Below, one piece after another: positions 1-4,843 of a stretch of DNA of 5,109 bases (position 1 is its first letter; each line of letters begins with the position of its first letter). The translations under genes and the position numbers were made by a program. Origin of the DNA: JACCQS01 sp050999295 (GTDB lineage Bacteria > Actinomycetota > Actinomycetes > Mycobacteriales > Geodermatophilaceae); contig JBPCPI010000143.1 of the NCBI GenBank assembly GCA_050999295.1, positions 1 through 5,109 on the forward strand, in the 5' to 3' direction. The notes beneath the pieces are model-generated. The model saw only the letters and a program-made list of their open reading frames with translations, searched no databases and was not told the origin of the DNA.

Positions 1-146
1 AGTCGATGCGGCTGGTGAGCCTCGTGCTGGGCGGGTTCCTGGCGGAGGCCTTCGGGATCCGCGCGGTGTTCTACGCCGGCGGCACACTGCTCATCGTCGC
101 CGCATTGAGTGGATTGTCGGCCCGAGAGCCGCTCCGACACCGATGA
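1..146 (+). CDS. C-terminal end of probable MFS transporter (5' partial)
   Basis: Reading from position 3, this frame gives 47 residues and then TGA at 144-146. The segment contains GGFLAEAFGIRAVFYAGG followed by a hydrophobic run TLLIVAALSGL and a short basic tail ending EPLRHR. The pattern 'GG-x-LA-x-x-FG-I-R-x-V-F-x-A-G-G' followed by a last transmembrane helix and a charged cytoplasmic tail is typical of the end of the twelfth helix of major facilitator superfamily drug or solute transporters. The rest of the gene lies upstream of the window, so substrate and start cannot be judged. Other polytopic membrane proteins are possible. The gene runs towards the IS630 remnant on the opposite strand (convergent). 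Confidence 0.62.
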   Translation, partial: SMRLVSLVLGGFLAEAFGIRAVFYAGGTLLIVAALSGLSAREPLRHR

Positions 147-166
147 GAAGGGCCGATGAGAAGGGC
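141..166. repeat. 13-bp perfect tandem duplication over the transporter stop codon
   Basis: CGATGAGAAGGGC occurs twice back to back, at 141-153 and 154-166. The first copy contains the last Arg codon and the TGA stop of the transporter gene. The second copy therefore lies in untranslated sequence. It looks like a slippage duplication, and no function is implied. Confidence 0.85.
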
Positions 167-187
167 CGGCGTTCCCGGGCCGCTCCG

Positions 188-214
188 CCACTAGGTGACT
201 AGGATACCTAGTGG
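188..214. repeat. 27-bp perfect inverted repeat (hairpin or operator-like site)
   Basis: CCACTAGGT (188-196) and ACCTAGTGG (206-214) are perfect inverted copies separated by nine bases. Within this stretch the hexamer ACTAGG occurs directly at 190-195 and 198-203, and in inverse as CCTAGT at 207-212. The site lies between the ends of two convergent genes, so it could act as a bidirectional terminator stem. The repeated ACTAGG half-sites also resemble a dimeric regulator operator. The right arm reaches into the inferred tip of the IS630 remnant (from 211), so part of the symmetry may have been created by that insertion. Confidence 0.6.
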
Positions 215-490
215 TCTGTAACTGACGTGGTGTCAGTGTTGCGATTCTTGGGGTGGGTGGCTCTGGCGAGGATGGTGTCGGCGTCTTTGGTCCAGATGAA
301 GTCTCCGCAGCGTACGTTCCAGTCGTCGATGTAGGTCTCGGTCGCGGCGATGAGGTCTTTGACGCTGGTGAAGGTCCCGCGGCGGATGGCCTGTCGGGTG
401 ATGATGGAGAAGAACGTCTCGACGAGGTTCAGCCACGACCCTGAGGTCGGGGTGAAGTGCATGGTGATGCGGGGGTTCTTGGCAGCCGCC
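208..490 (-). pseudogene. IS630-family transposase, C-terminal fragment (DDE_3 domain)
   Basis: On the - strand the frame reads AKNPRITMHFTPTSGSWLN, then LVETFFSIITRQAIRRGTF, SVKDLI, YIDDWN and a tail ending SVTDH with a TAG stop at 208-210. The block 'H-F-T-P-T-x-x-S-W-L-N-x-V-E-x-F-F-S-I' is the signature of the C-terminal part of IS630 (DDE_3) transposases, and the Glu of 'NLVE' is normally the third catalytic acidic residue. Only about 94 of the usual 330-360 residues remain. Homology stops at about 490, where an unrelated IS end (491-545) begins. Both earlier catalytic Asp residues and the N-terminal helix-turn-helix are gone, so the fragment cannot be active. An open frame could begin at the Met of MHFTPT (460-462), but this is an internal codon and not a real start. 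Confidence 0.9.
211..490 (-). mobile_element. IS630-family element remnant, one end retained
   Basis: IS630-family elements insert at TA, often within CTAG, and duplicate the TA. Here CTAG occurs at 208-211 exactly where the transposase stop codon falls, so the tip can be placed at 211 (GTGGTCTGTAACTGAC reading inward) with the TA at 209-210 as the target dinucleotide. The other end of the element, its opposite terminal repeat and the 5' two-thirds of the transposase are missing. They have been replaced at 491 by another mobile-element end. The exact tip is inferred from family rules and is not confirmed by a second end. Confidence 0.65.
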
Positions 491-545
491 GGGCCGCAAG
501 ATTTGCGGCGAGACGTTCGCGGGATCGCTCAATGCAAACAGTGCC
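491..545 (-). mobile_element. Solitary IS end (IS6-like tip), inverted copy of 4566-4619
   Basis: Read on the - strand from 545 this begins GGCACTGTTTGCATTGAGC. It matches the left end of the mini-element at 4566-4619 over its whole 55 bases apart from one extra A in the AAA run (535-539 region). Similarity ceases precisely where IS630 sequence starts. The first bases GGCACTGTT followed by GCA resemble tips of IS6/IS26-type elements (IS26 begins GGCACTGTTGCAAA), but some IS5-type elements also have similar ends, so the family call is tentative. There is no transposase with it. The segment contains a 17-bp palindrome at 493-509. Confidence 0.75.
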
Positions 546-557
546 CGCCCGGCCGTT

Positions 558-564
558 GAAAGGA
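558..564 (+). promoter_or_regulatory. Ribosome binding site of the ABM gene
   Basis: GAAAGGA lies six bases before ATG 571 and fixes the start of the frameshifted ABM gene. It also shows that the gene's own translation signal survives between the IS tip (545) and the coding region. Confidence 0.65.
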
Positions 565-570
565 TTTTCG

Positions 571-859
571 ATGATCATCATCGCGGGTCATGTGCTGGTC
601 GACGAGGCCGATCGCGACTGGTACGTCGAGGCTCACCGCGACCTAGTGAAGCCCCCCCGGCGCCTTCGACGGGTGCATCGACCTTGCGATCACGGCGGAC
701 ACGCTCGATCCACGGCGGATCAACAACTTCGAAGCTTGGCGCGACTCTGAAGTGTTGGACTCCTGGCGCGGCCAGGCTGACCCGCCGGACACTGGCATCA
801 AGCCAAGCAGCGTGGAGATGCAGCGGTGCGACGCCACTGACGGAGGTCCTCTCATCTGA
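571..859 (+). pseudogene. Antibiotic biosynthesis monooxygenase (ABM)-domain protein, frameshifted
   Basis: From ATG 571, preceded six bases away by a good ribosome site (GAAAGGA, 558-564), the frame reads MIIIAGHVLVDEADRDWYVE and on to DLVKPP. At a run of seven C (652-658) the frame is lost. Removing one C restores PPGAFDGCIDLAITADTLD, then PRRINNFEAWRDSEVLDSW and a tail ending GGPLI with TGA at 857-859, about 95 residues in all. The pattern 'G-x-V-x-V ... A-x-R-D ... P-G-x-x-D-x-x-I-x-x-D-x-x-D-P-x-R-x-N-x-x-E-x-W' fits small dimeric ABM-fold proteins. These are cofactor-free monooxygenases of quinone-like substrates, or stress-related relatives. The gene begins only 25 bases from the IS tip at 545. 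The C7 run could be a true slippage mutation or a sequencing error. If it is an error, the gene is intact and of normal family length. Confidence 0.78.
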
Positions 860-900
860 TCGTCAGAAGTGAGGCGTCGACTCTGCCCTGGTGCCGATGA

Positions 901-1287
901 TCGAACCTGTACGGACTCGCCCAGCGCCGCGCCGCACGTCCGCCGATGACCTGGCTGATCATTCGGGCACGATGGCGGCTGCGGTGGGCCGCGCTCGGAA
1001 CCCTTATCGCTGTCGGGGTGAATCAGCCCATCGTCCACACCGCCGCCGAGAAGCGTCCTTACCCAAGCATCCCGCACATGCTGCCGCTGGTGGACCGCTC
1101 GGCCGACTACGGATTCCCCTCCGACCACGCGGTCATGGCCGGCGCGGTCGCGATCGCAGCAGCGGTCCTTGACTGGCATTTGCGACCGCGACGCAGTGTG
1201 CCACCCTCTCCAGCGATCGAGTTCGTCGGCCGTGCCACGTTGATTCGTCTCCACAGGGTCCTCGTCTGCACGGATGTGGATCCGTAG
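901..1287 (+). pseudogene. PAP2-family phosphatase remnant, truncated at both ends
   Basis: From ATG 946 the frame gives 113 residues, with homology-like sequence (YGLAQRR) extending back to 901, just after an in-frame TGA at 898-900. It contains LIAVGVNQPIVHTAAEKRPY and RSADYGFPSDHAVMAGAVA. KRPY is the first PAP2 phosphatase motif (here lacking clean K-x6-RP spacing) and PSDH (residues 58-61 from Met946) is the second, with its active-site His. The family normally continues with a third motif of the type R-V-x-x-G-x-H-Y-P-x-D. Here the corresponding place reads RVLVCTDVDP and stops, so the catalytic His is missing. Family enzymes are membrane phosphatases acting on lipid phosphates such as undecaprenyl diphosphate. 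The usual N-terminal membrane helices are absent and no ribosome site precedes Met946. The gene is judged non-functional. Confidence 0.75.
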
Positions 1288-1307
1288 GTAGGTGCGACGC
1301 AGGTGTT

Positions 1308-1334
1308 GCCTGTTGTCCGCTCCGGACGACAGGC
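1308..1334. terminator. Strong stem-loop downstream of the PAP2 remnant
   Basis: GCCTGTTGTCCG (1308-1319) pairs with CGGACGACAGGC (1323-1334) across a three-base CTC loop. The stem has 12 pairs including one G-U wobble. It stands 20 bases after the PAP2 stop and is followed by TTATCCCTT, a weak pyrimidine-rich tail without a true T-run. In high-GC actinobacteria such hairpins often serve as terminators without a T-tract. It would separate the ABM/PAP2 segment from the radical SAM segment. Confidence 0.5.
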
Positions 1335-1547
1335 TTATCCCTTGGTGGGCGATGGCGGTGGGGCTACGGGATGAAGTCGGCCCGCCTACCGGGTTTCCGA
1401 CTTGTGACTCTTGCAGGCACCCGCTCATCAGGGCGACGAGGCAGATCCGCGACCGGGAAGGGCCGAACCGCGCGCCTCTTCCGATCAGCACGGCTGCCCC
1501 TGGCGGCAGTGGGACGTGCCGTTCGGCGACTCGACGCTGCCACCTCG
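1335..1547. other. Region without a recognised gene, with one further hairpin
   Basis: No frame here gives a recognisable protein. A second stem-loop can be drawn at 1374-1403: AAGTCGG (1374-1380) with CCGACTT (1397-1403), extended inside by CCCG (1381-1384) with CGGG (1390-1393) and a three-T bulge. Several open frames cross this stretch, but their products are arginine-rich and look like frame shadows. It could be the leader of the radical SAM gene or the remains of the PAP2 3' end. No known riboswitch motif was recognised. Confidence 0.4.
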
Positions 1548-2900
1548 ATGGTTGACGCGGAAGCGCGGGTGGCGCTGGATCGTCGCTGGGCTGGGTTGCC
1601 CGAGTGGGCTCGGGTGCCTGAGCAGGTCATCTGGAAGGCGTTCATGGTTGCGAGGGCACGCGCGGCGTGTTCCCTCGCTGCAAGTCCACCTGCAGTGCCT
1701 GCTACCACTCGAGCGATGCGAACCACTTACGCGTCGATGGCGGTCACACCAAGGCGATGGTCGAGCAGCAGATGGCGCTGCTGCGCTCGACTCGCGGTGC
1801 CCACGCGCATGCTCAGTTGATCGGCGGTGAAGTCAGCCTGCTCGACGCTGACGACCACGCCGCGGCGCTGCAGGTGATGGAACGCTTCGGGCGGGTACCG
1901 ATGAGTTTCACGCATGGCGACTTCGATTACGACTACCTCGAACGCATTGTCCTTGACGCGCAGCGTCGCCCGCGGCTGGCCAAGATTTCCTTCGCAGCGC
2001 ACTTCGACATCACCATGCGCGGACGCCGGTGCGTCCCACGGCCGCTCACCGAGCGGACCTCGATCAGGCCCGCCACGATTTCTGCGCGATGTTCCACCGT
2101 TTGCGATCTGAGCACGGCGTGGCCTCGTTCCTCGCGCACAACATGACCGTTACCCCCGACAACCTCGACCAAATCCCGGACACCGTCTGGGCGTGTCGAT
2201 CGGCCGGGTTCTCCATGCTGTCTTTCCAGCCCGCGGCATACATGGGTGACAGTCGACGCTGGCGTGAGGACTATCGGTCCTTCAGCTCGGACGAGGTGTG
2301 GGCTCAGGTCGAGGCCGGGATCGGTGCACGGTTGCCGTGGCGCGTCATGCGGTACGGTGACGACCGCTGCAATCACACTGCGATCGGAGTCTGCTTTGGT
2401 CAACGATGGGTTCCGCTGCTCGATGACGCCGAGCCCGCGGACTCGCAGGTCCGCGATCTGTACTACCAGCTCCTCGAGGGCGCCAACATCTGAGCGACGC
2501 CGCCGGCGTTGTTTGCCGCCAAGCTGGGCCGGCTGCTGATCCGCCGCCCGGGCCTGGCCGCCGTGGGCGTCAGATGGGTGGGGCGGCTGGTTCGGCGCGC
2601 CGGGGGCCTGAGCCGCGTGATCGGCTGCGCCCGTCGCCGCGAGATCCGGCCGCTGACCTTCGCGATGCACAACTTCATCGACGCCGACGCGGTCGGTCCG
2701 GCCTGGGAGCTGATGCGCCGCGGTGAGGCCAGCGAGGACACACCCGGGTCCGGGCGGCGCAGGAGCGCCTCGAGGCCTGCGTCTATCACCTGGCACATCC
2801 CGAAACCGGTGAACTCATTCCCGCCTGCGTGCAACATTCGGTCCTCGATCCGGAGGAGAACAAGACACTGCGGAACCTGCTACCGGTGATCCAGCCGTGA
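1548..2900 (+). pseudogene. Radical SAM enzyme gene with three frameshifts and an in-frame stop
   Basis: Pieced across frames, this encodes about 451 residues. Segment 1 (from ATG 1548) reads MVDAEARVALDRRWAGLPEW and breaks near 1641. Segment 2 holds GTRGVFPRCKSTCSACYHSS with a C-x3-C-x2-C cluster (codons at 1679, 1691 and 1700) that would bind the 4Fe-4S cluster and SAM. It also has LIGGEVSLLD with the family's GGE motif (1823-1831), HGDFDYDYLE and SFAAHFD. The frame breaks again near 2029. Segment 3 includes LAHNMTVTPDNLDQ and GFSMLSFQPAAYMGDSRRW and meets TGA at 2491-2493. Reading on in the same frame gives ATPPALFAAKLGRL and EIRPLTFAMHNFIDAD. After a third break near 2743 the last segment reads RVRAAQERLEACVYHLAHPE, then LIPACVQHSVLDPEENK, ending at TGA 2898-2900. 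Each break equals the loss of one base. The stop equals CGA changed to TGA. No ribosome site is evident before 1548, so the start is provisional. The substrate is unknown; the core motifs make the radical SAM assignment firm. Confidence 0.88.
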
Positions 2901-4117
2901 CTACAGGCAAGAACATTTCGCGCGGCCGGATACCCGCATCATGGCCGGGCGTTTCTCCCGGCCACGTGGCGATTCTCGGCGCCGGACCCATCGGTTTGGA
3001 CGCGGCGCTGGCCTGCTCCGACGCGGGGTGGAGCCACACCATCTACGAAGCCGGCGATCGGGCGGGCGCACATGTCCGTGCCTGGCAGAACGCCTCGATG
3101 TTCACCCCGTGGAGCCTGAATGTCTCCCCGCGTATGCGCCGGCATCTCGAGGACGCCGGCCAGTTCGTTCCCGACGGGGAGACTGCGCCGTCCGGGGCGG
3201 AGCTGATCGCCGACCTCATCGAACCGCTGGGCGCGCTGCCGGAGATCCGCAGTCGGCTCACTCTCCAGGCGCGCGTCGTCGCGGTAGCACGAGCGGGCCT
3301 GCTGAAGCACGAAGAAATCGGTGCTGCGACCCGAGCGTCTCGACCCTTTCGCCTGATGATTGACACCGCCGACGGCGAAGCAGCCGGCTCCGCTGACCTG
3401 GTGCTCGACTGCACCGGCACCTACAGCGTTGCCAACACGCTCGGCGACGGAGGAATCCCCGCCCTCGGCGAACGCTGCACGACCATCGCGCGCACCCTGC
3501 CTGACACCAGCGACCCACGTCGCTGGAAGGGCGTCGTCGTGCTCGTCGGCGCCGGCAAGTCAGCCCAGACCGCCGCCCGGGATCTCAGCGCCCTGCCCGA
3601 CACCCGTGTCGAGTGGATCGTCCGCGCCGAACATCCGGATTGGGGGCGGGTCGAGAATGACTCCCTCCCCGGTCGGCAACGTCTCGTGGACACCTCGCAC
3701 GCGCTGGCTCGCGGCGACAACGACCGCGTGACCGTGCGCACCGCGACCCACGTCGCATCGCTTGAGCAACAGGACGGCCAGGTCCGTGTCGGGATAGCGA
3801 CCACGACAGGTCCGATCAAGTACCTCCAAGCCGACCATGTCATCGGACTCACCGGCTACACCGGCGATGCATCGCTGTACCGGCAGCTTCAAGTGCACGA
3901 GTGCTACGCCACTGCGGCGCCCATCGCGCTGTCAGCGGTCCTGCTGGGCGCGGAATCAGGTGACTGCCTGGCCCAGCCGGCCGTCGGCTTCGACGTTCTG
4001 CGTAGCCCGGAACCGAATTTCTACATCCTCGGCTCGAAGTCCTACGGCCGGCTGAACACGTTCCTCCTCCGGTCGGGGTACGAGCAGGTCTCCGACCTGG
4101 TCACTGCGTACACGTGA
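2897..4117 (+). CDS. FAD/NAD(P)-binding oxidoreductase (flavin monooxygenase-like), intact
   Basis: This is an uninterrupted 406-residue frame. GTG 2897 overlaps the TGA of the radical SAM gene as GTGA, which implies translational coupling and explains the lack of a clear ribosome site. A later in-frame GTG (2966) would cut into the FAD fold and is unlikely. Residues 25-51 form a Rossmann dinucleotide site, VAILGAGPIGLDAALACSDA, with acidic Glu51 at the end of the second strand, as expected for FAD binding. A conserved-looking FTPWSLNVSP follows at 69-78. DCTGTY (171-176) marks the end of the FAD half. A second Rossmann site, VVVLVGAGKSAQTAARDL (213-230), should bind NAD(P)H. GLTGYTGD (317-324) and FYILGSKSYGR with FLLRSGYEQV (375-398) form the C-terminal FAD-closing part. 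There is no signal peptide, so it is probably cytosolic. The general class is secure. The substrate is unknown, and the coupled radical SAM enzyme suggests a shared pathway. It is the only complete long gene in the window. Confidence 0.86.
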   Translation: MTTGKNISRGRIPASWPGVSPGHVAILGAGPIGLDAALACSDAGWSHTIYEAGDRAGAHVRAWQNASMFTPWSLNVSPRMRRHLEDAGQFVPDGETAPSGAELIADLIEPLGALPEIRSRLTLQARVVAVARAGLLKHEEIGAATRASRPFRLMIDTADGEAAGSADLVLDCTGTYSVANTLGDGGIPALGERCTTIARTLPDTSDPRRWKGVVVLVGAGKSAQTAARDLSALPDTRVEWIVRAEHPDWGRVENDSLPGRQRLVDTSHALARGDNDRVTVRTATHVASLEQQDGQVRVGIATTTGPIKYLQADHVIGLTGYTGDASLYRQLQVHECYATAAPIALSAVLLGAESGDCLAQPAVGFDVLRSPEPNFYILGSKSYGRLNTFLLRSGYEQVSDLVTAYT

Positions 4118-4131
4118 CGCAGCTCGCAACA

Positions 4132-4158
4132 CCGCCTCGAACTTGCCCGAGCAGGCGG
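4132..4158. terminator. Possible weak hairpin after the oxidoreductase gene
   Basis: CCGCC with TCG (4132-4139) can pair with CGA and GGCGG (4149-4158) with a small bulge and an eight-base loop. It begins 15 bases after the TGA. There is no T-run. It is placed where a terminator would be expected, but the structure is modest. Confidence 0.28.
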
Positions 4159-4404
4159 CGTGACAGACCCGGTCATCCTCGTCGCGCCCTGAGTGTTCGG
4201 TGACTTCGGGTCGGTCATCGCATCGGCTGCTACCCGCCGATTCCGGCCGGCGTCGAGGCAGCCAGGTCACGCGATGACTGAGACCCGCAGCTTCGTCTGG
4301 TCGACGACGATGCGGCGAATCGATCGAGTAGCGCGGCGGGATTTGGTCGGCGCGTCTCAGCGGGCTTCCGTTGACGAGGCACCCCTGTGGTGGCCATTCG
4401 AGAC

Positions 4405-4410
4405 AAGGAG
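4405..4410 (+). promoter_or_regulatory. Ribosome binding site of the interrupted lipoprotein gene
   Basis: AAGGAG stands four bases before GTG 4415. It is the clearest ribosome site in the right half of the window and selects this GTG as the start, immediately ahead of a lipoprotein signal peptide. The same frame is open from far upstream. Confidence 0.65.
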
Positions 4411-4565
4411 AATTGTGCGAGTCCCGCTTCCCCTCCGTGTCACCGCTCTGCTGGCCGCGGCGGCCTTGTCGGTCACGGCGTGTTCGACAACCCAGAACGC
4501 GCACGAGTCTGCCGACACCACACCGTCGAGTTCCCACGTGTCGGGCGCTGCCGGGCAACCAGGCT

Positions 4566-4758
4566 GGCACTGTTGCATTGAGCGATCCCGCGAACGTCTC
4601 GCCGCAAATCTTGCGGCCCCAGCGGCACTCAACCTCGCACAGGGTGTCCCTTTGTACCGACTCCACGGCCTAATGGCGCCGTTCGAGACTGGTCGCGAGG
4701 CAGACGGCAGGAAGATTTGCTGTGCCGTCCAGCCGCGATGGCTCAACGCAACAGTGCC
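4566..4758. mobile_element. 193-bp non-autonomous mini-IS (MITE-like) with long inverted ends
   Basis: The left end GGCACTGTTGCATTGAGC (4566-4583) is matched in inverse by GCTCAACGCAACAGTGCC (4741-4758), with one mismatch in 18 bases. Over the outer 25 bases 22 agree. Aligning 53 bases of both ends without gaps (4566-4618 with 4706-4758) I count 37 matches, with a divergent ten-base block in the middle. The core between the ends, about 87 bp, has no coding potential I recognise, so transposition would need a transposase in trans. The left end is nearly identical to the lone end at 491-545. The tip resembles IS6/IS26-type ends, though this family call is tentative. No eight-base target duplication is seen (ACCAGGCT on the left, CCCTGGAG on the right). 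The element sits inside the lipoprotein gene that starts at 4415. Confidence 0.74.
4601..4617. repeat. 17-bp palindrome inside the IS end
   Basis: GCCGCAAATCTTGCGGC has seven-base perfect arms around a three-base centre. The same palindrome is at 493-509 in the lone IS end. A degraded version (GGCAGGAAGATTTGC, from 4706) sits at the matching position of the right end. Such subterminal symmetric sites are candidates for transposase binding. Confidence 0.6.
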
Positions 4759-4843
4759 CCCTGGAGTCCGTGCGAGCTCCCGTGCGGGCAACCCTGGGGC
4801 CGGCGAGGAGGCGCCAGCGTAAAACGGCAGGCACACTGGACCG

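Larger units (their letters stand above)
4118..4414. other. About 300 bp without a recognised gene
   Basis: Beyond the possible hairpin at 4132-4158, no frame on either strand gives a family I recognise. Long frames crossing the stretch on both strands have Arg-rich, low-complexity products and are probably shadows. A TTGACG hexamer at 4371-4376 could be a -35 element for the lipoprotein gene at 4415, but no acceptable -10 hexamer is seen at the right distance. The stretch may contain decayed gene sequence. Confidence 0.4.
4415..4822 (+). pseudogene. Short lipoprotein gene interrupted by a mini-IS
   Basis: GTG 4415 starts MRVPLPLRVTALLAAAALSV followed by TACSTTQ. There is an Arg-containing n-region, a hydrophobic core and a lipobox VTAC with the lipidated Cys at residue 23, then a Ser/Thr-rich linker. 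This is a standard Sec/lipoprotein signal peptide for attachment to the outer face of the cell membrane. After residue 50 the frame enters the IS end at 4566. It stays open through the whole 193-bp element and ends at TAA 4820-4822, giving a 135-residue chimera whose last 85 residues are mobile-element and flanking sequence. No original domain can be recognised. The 51 codons before the insertion are the only trustworthy part. It could alternatively be viewed as a functional short lipoprotein with an acquired tail. Confidence 0.66.

Noticed and set aside
643..1491. 282-codon open frame on the - strand
   Set aside because: It lies opposite the ABM and PAP2 sequences, whose motifs are clear on the + strand. 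The product is Arg/Ser/Gly-rich without a recognisable domain, as expected of a high-GC shadow frame.
2491..2493. TGA as a selenocysteine or readthrough codon in the radical SAM gene
   Set aside because: No SECIS-like hairpin was recognised just downstream, the position is not near the iron-sulfur or catalytic motifs, and the gene carries three other lesions. A simple CGA-to-TGA mutation is more economical.
1933..2796. 287-codon open frame on the - strand
   Set aside because: It overlaps the radical SAM gene in antisense. No motif is recognised, and the + strand carries the C-x3-C-x2-C and other family blocks.
4371..4399. TTGACG-based promoter for the lipoprotein gene
   Set aside because: The -35-like hexamer has no acceptable -10 at 16-19 bases (CCATTC is the best). 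It is too weak to annotate.
3956..4666. 236-codon open frame on the - strand spanning the intergenic region and the IS end
   Set aside because: It starts inside the mini-IS and runs into the antisense of the flavoprotein. No ribosome site or domain was found. I looked for transposase motifs in 4118-4414 and found none convincing.
4559..4764. CCAGG/CCTGG inverted pentamer just outside the mini-IS tips
   Set aside because: It is not a direct target duplication, the spacing to the tips differs (two versus one extra base), and the lone end at 545 lacks it. It is likely chance.
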